A stretch of DNA of 64,000 nucleotides. Source: Chromatiales bacterium (GTDB lineage: Bacteria; Pseudomonadota; Gammaproteobacteria; SpSt-1174). Location: contig JABURS010000043.1 of assembly GCA_014762505.1 (NCBI GenBank), positions 186,001 to 250,000 of the forward strand, in the 5' to 3' direction. A model generated the notes under the pieces. It worked only from the letters and a program-made list of their open reading frames with translations, had not been told where the DNA came from and did not search any database. Position 1 is the first letter of the stretch. Every line of letters begins with the position of its first letter. Position numbers and translations under genes: made by a program. Positions 17,091 to 31,352 of the stretch are shown here, piece by piece.

Positions 17091-17164
17091 GCCACAGAGG
17101 ACACAGAGATCACAGAGGAAGAGCCAGCCCGGTTTACCTCTGTGTACGCTGTGCCCTCTGTGGC
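17091..17164. repeat. Dispersed CACAGAGG-type repeat, copy 2 (inverted pair)
   Basis: An imperfect palindrome has a left arm GCCACAGAGGACACAGAG and a right arm ending GCCCTCTGTGGC. The right arm (17137-17164) is nearly the same as the unit at 475-502. The last ~10 codons and the stop of the cfa gene lie inside the right arm, so the repeat has rewritten that protein's C-terminus. Confidence 0.7.
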
Positions 17165-18336
17165 GCCTGAACTTTTGGCCTAACGCCTAACGGGCGCCGG
17201 TAGCCGCCGCGGCGGCCGTCGGGTGACAGCACCAGCTGCCAGAGCTGGATGTCGCGGGAGCGGAAGGCCCCGGCGCAGCTCAGCAGGTAGTACTTCCACA
17301 TGCGGTAGAAGCGCTCGTCGTAGTGGTCGCGCAGCCGGGGCCAGGCGGCGTCGAAGTTCTCGAACCAGGCCATGAGCGTGCGGTCGTAGTCGGCCCCGAA
17401 GTTGTGCAGGTCCTCGATCACGAAGACGTCCTCCACGGCCTGCGCGATCTGCGCCAGCGAGGGCAGGTCGCCGTTGGGGAAGATGTAGCGGTCGATCCAG
17501 GGGTCCGGCGTGGTGGCGGTGAGGTTCTTGCCGATGGTGTGCAGCAGGAACAGGCCGTCCTGCTTCAGGCAGCGCGCGGCGACCTGCATGTATTCCCGAT
17601 AGTTCTTGTGGCCGACGTGCTCGAACATGCCCACGCTGACGATGTGATCGTAGCGCTCCTTCACCGCGCGGTAGTCCTGCACCCGGATCTCCACCGGCAG
17701 GTCGCCGCACAGTTCCCGTGCCAGCTTCGCCTGTTCGCGGGAGATGGTGATGCCGACCACCTGTGCGCCGTAGCGTTCGGCGGCGAACTTCGCGAAGCTG
17801 CCCCAGCCGCAGCCGATGTCCAGCACGCGTTGCCCGGGCCGCAGGTCGAGCTTGCGGCAGATGAGGTCGAGCTTGGCCTCCTGGGCCGCTTCCAGGGTGG
17901 TGGCCTGTTCCCAGTAGCCGCAGGTGTAGGTCAGGCGCTCATCGAGCATGGCACGGTAGAGGTCGTTGCCGATGTCATAGTGCCGTTCGCCCACCTGGAA
18001 GGCGCGCCGCGCGGTCTGCAGATTCAGCAGGCGGAAGCGCAGGGCGTGGAATAAAAGACGCAGGGGGGAGACGGCCCGGTCCACTTTGGTGCGCAGGATG
18101 CGGTCGAAGAACTGGTCCAGTGCATCGCAGTCCCAGTCGCCGTCCATATAGGATTCCCCCAGGCCGAGGTTGGCCTGGGTCAGGGTGCGTTGTGCAACGC
18201 GCGGGTTGTGGATGCGGATGTCACAGGGCCGCGAGCCGTTCACACGGATGTCGGCCCGTGCCAGCAGGCCGGTGAAGAGCTGCATGCTGCTGCTTTGCTG
18301 GCGGCGTGTCGACGCAACGAGGGTGTCCTGGCTCAT
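17134..18336 (-). CDS. cfa: Cyclopropane-fatty-acyl-phospholipid synthase
   Basis: A 400-residue SAM-dependent enzyme that methylenates unsaturated acyl chains of membrane phospholipids. The SAM-binding block VLDIGCGWGSF begins at 171. The active-site Cys is C139 in YTCGYW, the same number as in E. coli Cfa. MFEHVGHKNY, WIDRYIFPNG and the C-terminal SCAGAFRSRDIQLWQ are all typical. The final residues (VQAPQRAQRTQR) are translated from the dispersed repeat at 17137-17164 and are unlikely to be functional. A short region upstream (18337-18509) has no further gene. Confidence 0.95.
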   Translation of the reverse strand: MSQDTLVASTRRQQSSSMQLFTGLLARADIRVNGSRPCDIRIHNPRVAQRTLTQANLGLGESYMDGDWDCDALDQFFDRILRTKVDRAVSPLRLLFHALRFRLLNLQTARRAFQVGERHYDIGNDLYRAMLDERLTYTCGYWEQATTLEAAQEAKLDLICRKLDLRPGQRVLDIGCGWGSFAKFAAERYGAQVVGITISREQAKLARELCGDLPVEIRVQDYRAVKERYDHIVSVGMFEHVGHKNYREYMQVAARCLKQDGLFLLHTIGKNLTATTPDPWIDRYIFPNGDLPSLAQIAQAVEDVFVIEDLHNFGADYDRTLMAWFENFDAAWPRLRDHYDERFYRMWKYYLLSCAGAFRSRDIQLWQLVLSPDGRRGGYRRPLGVRPKVQAPQRAQRTQR

Positions 18337-18509
18337 GCTGTCCTCCTGTCGTCCTGGCGGTCATGTCCTGGCCGGCGGCCTGTCCGTCCGGCGCCCACCC
18401 TGGCAGGTAAGCAAGCGGCGTGCCGCCAGGGGCGGCGGCTGCCGGGCCGAAGACATGAGCATAGCCAAGACGGGGCGAATCGCCAGTCAGACCGCCGGTT
18501 GACGGGTTC

Positions 18510-18944
18510 CTAGTCGCCGCCGATGGCGAGGGTACGGATGGCGAGGAAGACCTCGCGCAGGAAGGCCAGCAGGGCGCCGACCAGGGCGAGCATGGCGAGC
18601 ACGAACAGCGCGCCGATGAGGTTGGCCAGGTTGAGGCCGAGGAAGTGCTCGACGAAGGCGCTGATGATGAGCAGGCAGACAGTCAGCGCCGAGGTGACGC
18701 CCAGGCTGATGCCGAGATAGATCCAGCGGGCGCGCCGGCCGAGCAGGCGCAGTTCGCTGCGCGCGGAGACGCGGGCCGTGTCGCTCACGGAGGCCAGGCG
18801 TTCCTCCAGGCGGCGGCTGCGATCGACGATGCGGGCCAGCCGGCTGGAGAAGGCATTGATGAAGGCGCCGATACCAGCCAGCAGGAAGACCGGGGCCACG
18901 GCCAGCTGGATGACGCTGGCGATCTCGCTCGCTGGCGCGGCCAT
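18510..18944 (-). CDS. DUF2721 membrane protein
   Basis: A 144-residue inner-membrane protein with an N-terminal hydrophobic segment (about 12-32), a charged middle (SRLARIVDRSRRLEERL) and two further transmembrane segments (about 75-97 and 105-128). The pattern matches DUF2721, whose function is unknown. I place the start at the ATG at 18944, 5 nt after the rhlB stop. A longer open frame upstream is a shadow inside rhlB. Co-transcription with rhlB is likely from the spacing. Confidence 0.85.
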   Translation of the reverse strand: MAAPASEIASVIQLAVAPVFLLAGIGAFINAFSSRLARIVDRSRRLEERLASVSDTARVSARSELRLLGRRARWIYLGISLGVTSALTVCLLIISAFVEHFLGLNLANLIGALFVLAMLALVGALLAFLREVFLAIRTLAIGGD

Positions 18945-18948
18945 GGTG

Positions 18949-20262
18949 CTAGTTCTCCGCCTTTGGCCGGCGGCGCCGCCGGCGGCCGGGGCCGCCCTCG
19001 CCGGCCGGGCGCCCCCCCGCGGGCCGGCCGGCCCTGCCGGGTGGTTTGCCGCCGCGACCGAGGCGCTCGATCTTCGCCGCGGGCAGGGGCTCGGCCAGCA
19101 GTTCCGTCTCCACGATGGCCATGGGGATCTTCTGATCGATGTATTCCTCGATCTCCGGCAGGTGGAAGGCGTAGTCCTCGCAGGCGAAGCTGACGGCATC
19201 CCCCTCGGCGCCGGCACGCGCGGTGCGGCCTATGCGGTGCACGTAGTCCTCGGCCGACTGCGGCAGGTCGTAGTTGAAGACGTGGGTCACGTCGGGGATG
19301 TGCAGGCCGCGGGCCGCCACGTCGGTGGCGATGAGGATGTCGTAGGTGCCCTCGCCGAATTCCGACAACAGGCGCTGGCGCTTCTTCTGCGGGACGTCGC
19401 CGGAGAGCAGGGCGGCCTTGAAGCCGTTGCCCGTGAGCCAGGCCAGTACGTTTTCGGCCACGCGCTTGGTGTTGACGAAGACGATGCTGCGCTCCGGGCG
19501 GTATTTCCGCAGCAGGCCGATGAGCAGCGGGATCTTCTGTTCGTTGCCGGGGTAGTACACCTCCTGGCGCACGCGCTCGGCGGTGACCTGCTCGGCCTCG
19601 ATCTTCACCAGTTCCGGGTTGTTCATGTGCTCGTAGGCCAGTTCCATCACGCGGTAGGACAGCGTGGCGGAGAAGAGCATGGAAAGCCGCTGGTCCGGTG
19701 GAGGCAGGCGGCGCAGCAGGAAGCGGATGTCCTTGATGAAGCCGAGGTCGAACATGCGGTCGGCCTCGTCCAGCACCATCACCTGCACGGCCTTCAGGTC
19801 GAAGACGTGCTGTTTGAAGTAGTCGATGATGCGCCCGGGGGTGCCGATGAGCACGTCGATGCCGTCGACGAGCTGCTGACGCTGCTTGTCGTAGTCCACG
19901 CCGCCGTAGACCAGGCCGAGCTTCAGGCCGGTGTGGCGCCCCAGGGCCTCGGCGTCCTTGTGGATCTGGATGGCGAGTTCCCGGGTGGGGGCCAGCACCA
20001 GGGCGCGCGGCTGGTTGGCGCGCCGCTCGGCGCTCCCGGGCTGGCGCAGCAGACGGGTGAAGATGGCCACCAGGAAGGCGGCGGTCTTGCCCGTGCCGGT
20101 CTGTGCCTGGCCGGCCACGTCGTGGCCCTTCAGCGCCACCGGCAGGGTCCCGGCCTGGATGGGGGTGCAGCGGGAAAATCCCGCCTCTTCAACGCCTTGC
20201 AGTACCTCGCCGGGCAGGTCGAGGGCCTGGAAGGTCATGTCGCTCAGGTGCGTATCGCCCAT
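18949..20262 (-). CDS. rhlB: DEAD-box RNA helicase RhlB
   Basis: A 437-residue ATP-dependent RNA helicase. Motifs are in order: CTPIQ (Q-motif), AQTGTGKT (Walker A), PTRELA, DEADRM, FSATLS, then the second RecA domain with [12 protein letters not shown] and [10 protein letters not shown]. The C-terminal ~45 residues are Arg/Gly/Pro-rich and probably bind RNA. Close resemblance to E. coli RhlB and the conserved rhlB-trxA-rho neighbourhood support RhlB rather than RhlE. I prefer the ATG at 20262 with its AAGGA ribosome-binding site over the ATG 75 nt further upstream. RhlB acts with RNase E in mRNA decay. Confidence 0.93.
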   Translation of the reverse strand: MGDTHLSDMTFQALDLPGEVLQGVEEAGFSRCTPIQAGTLPVALKGHDVAGQAQTGTGKTAAFLVAIFTRLLRQPGSAERRANQPRALVLAPTRELAIQIHKDAEALGRHTGLKLGLVYGGVDYDKQRQQLVDGIDVLIGTPGRIIDYFKQHVFDLKAVQVMVLDEADRMFDLGFIKDIRFLLRRLPPPDQRLSMLFSATLSYRVMELAYEHMNNPELVKIEAEQVTAERVRQEVYYPGNEQKIPLLIGLLRKYRPERSIVFVNTKRVAENVLAWLTGNGFKAALLSGDVPQKKRQRLLSEFGEGTYDILIATDVAARGLHIPDVTHVFNYDLPQSAEDYVHRIGRTARAGAEGDAVSFACEDYAFHLPEIEEYIDQKIPMAIVETELLAEPLPAAKIERLGRGGKPPGRAGRPAGGRPAGEGGPGRRRRRRPKAEN

Positions 20263-20432
20263 GGGATCCTTGTGCGTGTGTGTATCCCCCGGACTTGAAA
20301 ATCTGGTCCGTATGGGATCAAATGCGTGAAAAGACACGCCGGCCGACGAGACCGGCGTTTTCTATCCCGCTGACACTATATCAATTATCCGGGCGGGTTT
20401 CGTGTACACGGATTCTAGCGGAGGCGAGACGA

Positions 20433-20759
20433 GTGAGCGACAAGATGGTGTACCTGACGGACGACAGCTTCGATGCGGACGTACTCAAGTCCGATACGCC
20501 CGTCCTGGTCGACTACTGGGCCGAGTGGTGCGGTCCCTGCAAGATGATCGCGCCGATCCTGGACGAGATCGCCGATGAGTACGAGGGCCGCCTGAAGGTC
20601 GCCAAGCTCAACATCGACGAGAACCCGGCCACCCCGCCCAAGTTCGGTATCCGCGGTATCCCCACCCTGATGCTGTTCAAGAACGGCGAGGTCGAGGCCA
20701 CCAAGGTGGGCGCCCTGTCCAAGTCCCAGCTGACGGCCTTCATCGACCAGAACCTGTAA
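20433..20759 (+). CDS. trxA: Thioredoxin 1
   Basis: A 108-residue thioredoxin with the [10 protein letters not shown] active site and the cis-Pro in RGIPTLMLF. It is very close to E. coli TrxA (SDK...LTDDSF...DVLK). The start is the GTG at 20433, giving (M)[18 protein letters not shown] and matching the E. coli N-terminus; a longer in-frame extension overlaps the rhlB promoter region and is rejected. It is divergent from rhlB and followed by rho. It is the general cytoplasmic disulfide reductant, recycled by TrxB (not in this window). Confidence 0.97.
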   Translation: MSDKMVYLTDDSFDADVLKSDTPVLVDYWAEWCGPCKMIAPILDEIADEYEGRLKVAKLNIDENPATPPKFGIRGIPTLMLFKNGEVEATKVGALSKSQLTAFIDQNL

Positions 20760-20977
20760 GCCGATACATCGCGACGGCCCCGGCGTATCGCCGGGGCTGG
20801 ACCTCGCCCGGTAACCGTGCTAGCTTAATCCCCGCAGCCACGACAACTACAATCCTTCCGTCCCCGGCTGCACCTCATAGAATCAACTGAAATCATCAAG
20901 GCCCCCGGCCGGTTCCGCGCTGGCTGACGCCGTTCTTCCGTATCACACCATCCCTGAACCAACAAAACCCGTTTCCT
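20760..20977 (+). promoter_or_regulatory. trxA-rho intergenic region / rho leader
   Basis: A 218-nt untranslated stretch between trxA and rho. It contains a 9-bp GC-rich hairpin (GCCCCGGCG/CGCCGGGGC, 20777-20797) with no U-tract, followed by a C-rich, G-poor segment up to the rho ATG. In E. coli the rho leader mediates autogenous attenuation by Rho through a C-rich rut region. The same mechanism is plausible here but not shown. Confidence 0.4.
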
Positions 20978-22237
20978 ATGAATCTGACCGAACTGAAGCA
21001 GAAACCCCCCGCCGACTTGCTGGAACTTGCCAAGAGCATGGGGATCGAGGGCATGTCGCGTGCCCGTAAACAGGACATCATCTTCGCCATCCTCAAGGCG
21101 CACGCGAAAAGCGGCGAGGACATCTTCGGCGACGGGGTGCTGGAAATCCTCCAGGACGGGTTTGGTTTCCTGCGGTCGGCGGACAGCTCCTATCTCGCCG
21201 GGCCGGATGACATCTACGTCTCGCCCAGCCAGATACGCCGCTTCGGCCTGCGCACGGGGGACACGGTCTCCGGCAAGATCCGGCCGCCCAAGGAGGGTGA
21301 GCGTTACTTCGCGATGCTCAAGGTCTCCGAGATCAATTTCGAGACCCCGGAAAACGCCAAGAACAAGATCCTGTTCGAAAACCTCACCCCGCTGCATCCC
21401 GAAGAACGCCTGCGCATGGAGCTCGGCAACGGCTCCACGGAAGACATCACTGCCCGCGTCATCGACATCGTCTCCCCCATCGGCAAGGGCCAGCGCGGCC
21501 TGATCGTCTCGCCGCCCAAGGCCGGCAAGACCATGATGCTGCAGAACATCGCCCAGAGCATCGCCGCCAATCATCCCGAGTGCTATCTCATCGTGCTGCT
21601 CATCGACGAGCGGCCGGAAGAGGTGACGGAGATGCAGCGCATGGTGCGTGGCGAGGTGGTGTCCTCGACCTTCGACGAGCCGGCCAGCCGCCACGTGCAG
21701 GTGGCCGAGATGGTCATCGAGAAGGCCAAGCGCCTGGTCGAGCACAAGCGCGACGTGGTGATCCTGCTGGATTCCATCACCCGCCTGGCGCGCGCCTACA
21801 ACACCGTGATCCCGTCCTCGGGCAAGGTGCTCACCGGCGGCGTGGATGCCAACGCCCTGCATCGCCCCAAGCGCTTCTTCGGCGCCGCGCGCAATATCGA
21901 GGAGGGCGGCAGCCTCACCATCATCGCCACCGCTCTGATCGATACCGGCTCGAAGATGGACGAGGTCATCTACGAGGAGTTCAAGGGTACCGGCAACATG
22001 GAGGTGCACCTGGATCGCCGCATCGCCGAGAAGCGCGTATTCCCCGCCATCAACATCAATCGCTCCGGCACGCGTCGCGAGGAACTGCTCACCCGTACCG
22101 AGGAACTGCAGAAGCTGTGGATCCTGCGCAAGTTCCTGCACTCGATGGATGACCTGGAGGCGATGGAGTTCCTCTTCGATCGCCTCTCGCAGACCAAGGT
22201 CAACGACGAGTTCTTCGATGCGATGAAGAGCCGCTAG
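20978..22237 (+). CDS. rho: Transcription termination factor Rho
   Basis: A 419-residue hexameric RNA-dependent ATPase, the same length as E. coli Rho. An N-terminal RNA-binding region ([10 protein letters not shown]...) is followed by the cold-shock-like primary RNA site ([27 protein letters not shown]). The ATPase has PPKAGKTMM (Walker A), [10 protein letters not shown] (Walker B) and the Q-loop [10 protein letters not shown]. It terminates untranslated transcripts. It is followed 31 nt later by an intrinsic terminator. Confidence 0.98.
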   Translation: MNLTELKQKPPADLLELAKSMGIEGMSRARKQDIIFAILKAHAKSGEDIFGDGVLEILQDGFGFLRSADSSYLAGPDDIYVSPSQIRRFGLRTGDTVSGKIRPPKEGERYFAMLKVSEINFETPENAKNKILFENLTPLHPEERLRMELGNGSTEDITARVIDIVSPIGKGQRGLIVSPPKAGKTMMLQNIAQSIAANHPECYLIVLLIDERPEEVTEMQRMVRGEVVSSTFDEPASRHVQVAEMVIEKAKRLVEHKRDVVILLDSITRLARAYNTVIPSSGKVLTGGVDANALHRPKRFFGAARNIEEGGSLTIIATALIDTGSKMDEVIYEEFKGTGNMEVHLDRRIAEKRVFPAININRSGTRREELLTRTEELQKLWILRKFLHSMDDLEAMEFLFDRLSQTKVNDEFFDAMKSR

Positions 22238-22268
22238 CGCCCGGCCTGGTCCAGACCGAAGAAGATGA

Positions 22269-22292
22269 GGACGCCCGCTATTGCGGGCGTCC
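22269..22292 (+). terminator. Rho-independent terminator after rho
   Basis: A 10-bp perfect stem (GGACGCCCGC / GCGGGCGTCC) with loop TATT, followed by TTGTTT, lies just downstream of the rho stop. It sits in the short gap to the convergent glgP. Confidence 0.85.
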
Positions 22293-22297
22293 TTGTT

Positions 22298-24805
<2,508 letters not shown>

Positions 24806-25068
24806 GCGGCGACTCCTGGGATGTGGCCATGACAGCATGGTGCAAGTTCGGGGCCAGCGGCCCGATCGGCCCGATGGGCGTCAACCGCCGCCCCTGGCCG
24901 ATGGGGTATTCTAGTCCACCCAGTCTAGCGGGCGGGAACGACAGCGGCGTGACAGCGCCTGTTGCACCAGCCTGGTGCAGATTGGCCCGATTTCGGTCAA
25001 GATTCTGCCCAGCGGGCCGCTAAACCGGTTAACCGCCCATCATCGAAAATGGACCCACAGCACACGTC

Positions 25069-26646
25069 ATGAAAACGAATCTGCCCGTCACCGGCCGGGA
25101 GGTCGATTACCCGGCCGACGAATCCCTGATCTCCTCCACCGACCTCAAGGGGCGCGTGACCTTCGCCAACGAGGGCTTCTGTCGCGTGGCCAAGTTCGAG
25201 GCGGACGAGCTGGTGGGGAAGAGCCACAACGTGGTGCGCCATCCGGACATGCCGCCGGCGGCCTTCCAGAACCTCTGGGACGAGATCAAGGCCGGGCGGC
25301 CCTGGGTGGGGGCGGTGAAGAACCGCTGCAAGGACGGCGATCACTACTGGGTGGACGCCCATGTCACCCCGATCTTCCGCAACGGCCAGGTGGCCGGCTA
25401 CGAGTCGGTGCGTGTCAAGCCTGATCGCGCCCTGGTGCGCCGTGCCGAGAAGCTCTACCGGCGCGTGTGGAAGGGCCGGGTGGGCTTTACCCGCCGCTTC
25501 TATCACCACACCACGGTGCGGCTCTCGCTGGGCTTCTTCGTCCTGCTGGGCGCCATGCTGGCGGTGCAGGCCGTGCTGCCGGCCCCCTTCGGCACCTGGC
25601 TGGCCTATGCCGGCGCGGCCGTTGCCGGGCCGCTGGGCATTGCCGTCGCCCTGCGCCGTCTGAAGCGCCTGGGGGCCCATGCCCGCCGCATCGCCGACAA
25701 CCCGGTGACGCAGAAGGTCTATGAGGGGGACCTGGACGAGATGGCCCAGGCCGAGGCCGCCCTGCACATGCTCAAGGCCAACCAGCGCACCATCCTGCGG
25801 CGTATCGGGGCGAGCGCGGCCCACCTGCAGGACGTGGCCCACCAGGGCCGCGACCAGGTGCAGCAGACCACCCAGACCATCGCCCAGCAGCATGCCGAGG
25901 TGGAGCAGGTGGCCACGGCCATGAACGAGATGTCGGCCACCGTGAACGAGGTGGCCCGCAACACCTCGCAGGCGGCCGAGGCGGCGCACGCGGCCAACGA
26001 GGAGGCCCACGACGGCAAGCGGGTGCTGGATCGCGCCATTCATTCCATCGACGCCCTGACGCGCGAGGTGGACAACACCGCGAATGCCCTGGAGGCCCTG
26101 AGCCAGCAGAGCGGTCAGATCGGCAGCATCATCAACGTGATACGCGAGATCGCCGACCAGACCAACCTGCTGGCGCTCAACGCCGCCATCGAGGCCGCGC
26201 GTGCCGGCGAGCAGGGCCGCGGCTTTGCCGTGGTGGCCGACGAGGTACGTTCACTGGCCATGCGCACCCAGGAGGCGACCGGGCAGATCCAGGACATGAT
26301 CGCCGGGGTGCAGGAAGGCACGCGCAACGCGGTGGAGGCGATGGAACACAGCCGCAGCACGGCGCAGGAAAGCAGCGAGTCCATGGGCGAGGCGGGTCAG
26401 TCGCTCGGGCGCATTGCCGATTCGGTGCAGCTGATCAACGACATGAACACGCAGATCGCCACCGCGGTGGAGGAACAGAGCGCCGTGGCCGAGGAGATCA
26501 ACCGCAATATCCTCAACATCAAGGACCAGGCCGATGCCATCCTCGGCATGGCCCAGGCCCTGGACGAGAACAGCGAGGCGCTGTTCTCCAACGTCTCGGA
26601 CCAGCGGGCGCTGGTGCAGGGCTTCGACGAGCTGCTGCAGGCCTGA
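25069..26646 (+). CDS. PAS-domain methyl-accepting chemotaxis protein (Aer-like)
   Basis: A 525-residue transducer. An N-terminal PAS domain (about 20-120, [22 protein letters not shown] ... HPDMPPAAF) resembles the FAD-binding PAS of Aer. It is followed by a hydrophobic hairpin (about 145-190) that anchors it to the inner membrane, and a cytoplasmic coiled-coil signalling domain. The hairpin tip contains [20 protein letters not shown] and the [11 protein letters not shown] element that contacts CheA/CheW. There is no periplasmic domain, so it probably senses redox or energy state from inside the cell. No che genes are nearby. Confidence 0.92.
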   Translation: MKTNLPVTGREVDYPADESLISSTDLKGRVTFANEGFCRVAKFEADELVGKSHNVVRHPDMPPAAFQNLWDEIKAGRPWVGAVKNRCKDGDHYWVDAHVTPIFRNGQVAGYESVRVKPDRALVRRAEKLYRRVWKGRVGFTRRFYHHTTVRLSLGFFVLLGAMLAVQAVLPAPFGTWLAYAGAAVAGPLGIAVALRRLKRLGAHARRIADNPVTQKVYEGDLDEMAQAEAALHMLKANQRTILRRIGASAAHLQDVAHQGRDQVQQTTQTIAQQHAEVEQVATAMNEMSATVNEVARNTSQAAEAAHAANEEAHDGKRVLDRAIHSIDALTREVDNTANALEALSQQSGQIGSIINVIREIADQTNLLALNAAIEAARAGEQGRGFAVVADEVRSLAMRTQEATGQIQDMIAGVQEGTRNAVEAMEHSRSTAQESSESMGEAGQSLGRIADSVQLINDMNTQIATAVEEQSAVAEEINRNILNIKDQADAILGMAQALDENSEALFSNVSDQRALVQGFDELLQA

Positions 26647-26668
26647 GGCGTACGCCCCAGGCCCCGTA

Positions 26669-27961
26669 TCAGGCGCTCCCGGCCTCGCGGGCGACCGCGC
26701 GGTAGCCGATGTCGGTGCGGTAGTAGACGTTCGACCAGTCGATCTGCCGGGTGAGTTCGTAGGCCCGCTTCTGCGCCTCACGGGCGGTCTCGCCCAGGGC
26801 CACGGCACAGAGCACGCGCCCGCCATTGGTCACCACCTCGCCGTCGCGTTCGGCGGTGCCGGCGTGGAAGACCTTGGCATCGGGCGCGTCCTGCCCGGGC
26901 AGGCCATGGATCACGTCGCCCTTCGCGTAGTCGTCCGGGTAGCCGCCGGCGGCCAGCACCACGCCCAGCGCCACCCGCGGGTCCCACTCGGCCTGTGCCG
27001 CGTCGAGCCGCCCGTCGATGGCCAGGTCGCAGAGCGCCACCAGGTCGGAGCGCAGTCGCATCATGATCGGCTGGGTCTCCGGGTCGCCGAAGCGGCAGTT
27101 GTATTCCAGTACCTTGGGCGTGCCGTCCGGCGCGATCATCACCCCGGCATAGAGAAAACCCGTGTAGACGTTGCCCTCGGTGGCCATGCCGGCCACGGTG
27201 GGTTCGATGACCTCGCGCAGGATGCGCGCGTGGATCTCGGGCGTGACTACCGGCGCCGGCGAGTAGGCCCCCATGCCGCCGGTGTTCGGGCCGCGGTCGC
27301 CGTTGTCGCGGGCCTTGTGGTCCTGGGAGCTGGCCATGGGCAGGATGTTCGTGCCGTCGACCATGCAGATGAAACTCGCCTCCTCGCCGGTGAGGAACTC
27401 CTCGATCACCACCCGGTGTCCGGCCTCGCCGAAGGCGTTGCCGGCCAGCATGTCTTTCACCGCATCGATGGCCTCCTGCTGGGTCTGCGCCAGGATCACG
27501 CCCTTGCCGGCGGCCAGGCCGTCGGCCTTCACCACGATGGGGGCGCCGTGGTCGTGGATGAAGTCCACGGCCGCGTCGATCTCGGTGAACACGCCGTAGC
27601 GGGCGGTGGGAATGTGGTGACGGGCGAGGAAGTCCTTGGTGAAGGCCTTGGAGCCCTCCAGCTGGGCGGCGTCACGGCTGGGGCCGAAGATGCGCAGGCC
27701 GCCGTCGCGGAAGGTGTCGACCACGCCGGCCACCAGTGGGGCCTCGGGGCCGACGATGGTGAGGTCGATGGCCTCGTCCTGGGCGAAGCGGAACAGGGCC
27801 GGGATGTCCTCGGCGCCGATGGCCACGTTCCGCACCTTCGCCTCGCGGGCCGTGCCGGCATTGCCGGGGGCGACGAATACCTGTTCCACCCGGGGAGACT
27901 GCGCGGCCTTCCACGCAAGTGCATGTTCGCGGCCACCGCCACCGATGATCAGTACCTTCAT
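26669..27961 (-). CDS. purD: Phosphoribosylamine-glycine ligase
   Basis: A 430-residue ATP-grasp enzyme making glycinamide ribonucleotide in step two of purine synthesis. It opens MKVLIIGGGGREHALAWK and has the family blocks GPEAPLVAGV, KADGLAAGKGV and YNCRFGDPETQ. The length equals that of other PurD proteins. In many Gammaproteobacteria purH and purD are adjacent; here a histidine kinase gene sits between them. The gap to the kinase gene is only 36 nt, so purD is probably transcribed from upstream through the kinase gene. Confidence 0.98.
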   Translation of the reverse strand: MKVLIIGGGGREHALAWKAAQSPRVEQVFVAPGNAGTAREAKVRNVAIGAEDIPALFRFAQDEAIDLTIVGPEAPLVAGVVDTFRDGGLRIFGPSRDAAQLEGSKAFTKDFLARHHIPTARYGVFTEIDAAVDFIHDHGAPIVVKADGLAAGKGVILAQTQQEAIDAVKDMLAGNAFGEAGHRVVIEEFLTGEEASFICMVDGTNILPMASSQDHKARDNGDRGPNTGGMGAYSPAPVVTPEIHARILREVIEPTVAGMATEGNVYTGFLYAGVMIAPDGTPKVLEYNCRFGDPETQPIMMRLRSDLVALCDLAIDGRLDAAQAEWDPRVALGVVLAAGGYPDDYAKGDVIHGLPGQDAPDAKVFHAGTAERDGEVVTNGGRVLCAVALGETAREAQKRAYELTRQIDWSNVYYRTDIGYRAVAREAGSA

Positions 27962-27997
27962 GGGCTGTTTCCGTTCTGGTTGGTTTGCAGCAGGCCG

Positions 27998-29578
27998 CTA
28001 GTCTAGCGGCCCGGCCGCGCTTTGTCTCGCCACCGGCTGGGCCAGCGGCAGTTCGAACCAGAAGCAGCTGCCCCGGCCCGGGGCGCTCTCGAATCCCATC
28101 CGGCCGTCGTGCTGCTCGACCAGGGTGCGGGCGATGAACAGTCCGAGCCCGGTGCCGTCGCGCCGGCGCCGTGGCGAGGTGTCTCCCTGGGTGAACTTCT
28201 CGAAGATGCGCTCGGCCAGCGCCGGCGATACCCCGTTGCCGTGATCGCGGATGGCCACGCGGGCATGATCGTCGTCGGCCGTGATCACGACCTCGATGCG
28301 GTCGCCCTCGCGGCCGTACTTCACGGCATTGGACAGCAGGTTGTCCAGCACCTGCGAGAGTCGCTGCGGATCGGCATGCACCACCACACCGGGTGCCTGG
28401 TCCTCGAGCAGGAAACCGGCGCCGAAGCGCTCGGCATAGGCGCGGTTGTGTTCCAGGGACTCGCAGACCAGCCGGCCCAGGGCGAGTGGGCGGCGCTCGA
28501 TGGCGAGCCGACCGGCCTCGATGCGCTGGATGTCGAGGATGTCGTTGACCAGGCCGAGCAGCCGTTCACCGTTGGCCAGGGCCAGGCGGCTGAGCTCGCG
28601 GGCACGGGGCGGCAGTTCACCGGCCACGCCGTTCACCATCAGCCCGAGCGAGCCGAGCATGGAGGTGATGGGCGTGCGCAGCTCGTGACTGACCACGGCG
28701 AGGAACTCGTCCTTGAGACGTTCGGCGCGGTCGCGCTGGCCCTGTGCGCGATTCAGGAAGTGACGCATCACGCCGGCCAGCAGGGCGAAGATGCCGAATA
28801 CCAGCAGGCCCTCGGCCAGCAGCCGGTTGCGCATGGTCGTGAAGAGCCGCGGCGCGTGCAGGCCGAGGACCTCCCAGCGGGTGCCGGGCACGTTGTCCCG
28901 TGCCAGTACGCGTGCCGCCTCCTCGTCCGTCAGGCGGTAGTCGTCGCGGACGAAATCGCGGCGCGGGCCGGCCGGGGTGGCCTCGATCAGGGGTTCCTCG
29001 CCGGCCAGCACCAGCAGGCGCTCGTGGTCCGGGGTCTGCATGTGACCGAGCAGGTCGCCGAGGATGCGGGCATTGAAACTGACGAGCAGGATGTAGTCAC
29101 GACCGTCGACGCGGAATTCGCCGAGCAGGTCGAAGTGGTACACGTCGATGCTCGGGTGCACGCGCTGGCGCTGCTGGCCGGCAGCGTCGAATTCCCGGAT
29201 ATCCTGCAGGCAGAGCTCGCCGCCCAGGAAGTCGACGTCGTGCACCACCAGTTCGCCCTGCGGGTTGGCGATGGCATAGGTGGAGGCGTCGGGGAAATAG
29301 CGCACCACCTGGCGCGAGAGCGCCAGGTAGCGGTCGGGGTCATCCGGGGCCCTGACCAAGGCATCGAGCAGGGGCTGGTGGTCCTGGGTGAACACCCCCA
29401 CCAGGCGTTCCTGTTCGCCGATCAGGCGCGCGAGCTCGGCGGTGATGCCGCGCACGGCCTCCCGGGCGATGGCCTGGTGCTGGTCGGCGAAGGCCTGGTA
29501 GCGCAGCGCCGTGATGCCGCCGATGAGCAGGCCCACCAGCAGCAGCATGACGAGTAGGGCGATGCCGTGGCTGCGCAT
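27998..29578 (-). CDS. Membrane sensor histidine kinase (orphan)
   Basis: A 526-residue sensor kinase. A transmembrane helix (about 8-27) precedes a periplasmic sensory region (~30-245), and a second transmembrane helix (about 250-270) follows. The cytoplasmic part has the dimerisation/phosphoacceptor motif SHELRTPITS and an HATPase domain (N box LLSNAVKYG, G1 DHGNGV, G2 GTGLGLFI). No response regulator gene is adjacent, and no receiver domain is attached. It lies between purH and purD. An intrinsic terminator separates it from purH, so kinase and purD may have their own promoter. Confidence 0.9.
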   Translation of the reverse strand: MRSHGIALLVMLLLVGLLIGGITALRYQAFADQHQAIAREAVRGITAELARLIGEQERLVGVFTQDHQPLLDALVRAPDDPDRYLALSRQVVRYFPDASTYAIANPQGELVVHDVDFLGGELCLQDIREFDAAGQQRQRVHPSIDVYHFDLLGEFRVDGRDYILLVSFNARILGDLLGHMQTPDHERLLVLAGEEPLIEATPAGPRRDFVRDDYRLTDEEAARVLARDNVPGTRWEVLGLHAPRLFTTMRNRLLAEGLLVFGIFALLAGVMRHFLNRAQGQRDRAERLKDEFLAVVSHELRTPITSMLGSLGLMVNGVAGELPPRARELSRLALANGERLLGLVNDILDIQRIEAGRLAIERRPLALGRLVCESLEHNRAYAERFGAGFLLEDQAPGVVVHADPQRLSQVLDNLLSNAVKYGREGDRIEVVITADDDHARVAIRDHGNGVSPALAERIFEKFTQGDTSPRRRRDGTGLGLFIARTLVEQHDGRMGFESAPGRGSCFWFELPLAQPVARQSAAGPLD

Positions 29579-29638
29579 ATCCGCGTTGCGTTCCGCCTGT
29601 CGGTGAATGGGAAGGTGGAGGTCCCCCGCACTATAACG

Positions 29639-29672
29639 AAAAAACCGCGCCGGGGCGGCCCCTGGCGCGGCT
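29639..29672 (-). terminator. Rho-independent terminator after purH
   Basis: On the minus strand a stem CCGCGCC...GGCGCGG encloses an inner GGGGC/GCCCC pairing and is followed by a T6 run, 24 nt past the purH stop. It should uncouple purH from the downstream kinase-purD unit. Confidence 0.9.
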
Positions 29673-29695
29673 TGACGGGCGGACTGCCGTACCGG

Positions 29696-31273
<1,578 letters not shown>

Positions 31274-31352
31274 GGTGCTGGATTCCGCTGGGGTGTGAAT
31301 GAAAAGGTCGACATTATAGCCGACATGGCCGACCCGGCGGGCAGGCCGGGGC

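Noticed and set aside
20777-20797. Intrinsic terminator after trxA
   Set aside because: The hairpin has no U-tract, so I list it only as part of the rho leader.
24840-25068. Sigma-28 (flagellar-type) promoter for the chemoreceptor gene
   Set aside because: TAAACCGG upstream of the gene lacks a matching GCCGATAA-like element at the right distance.
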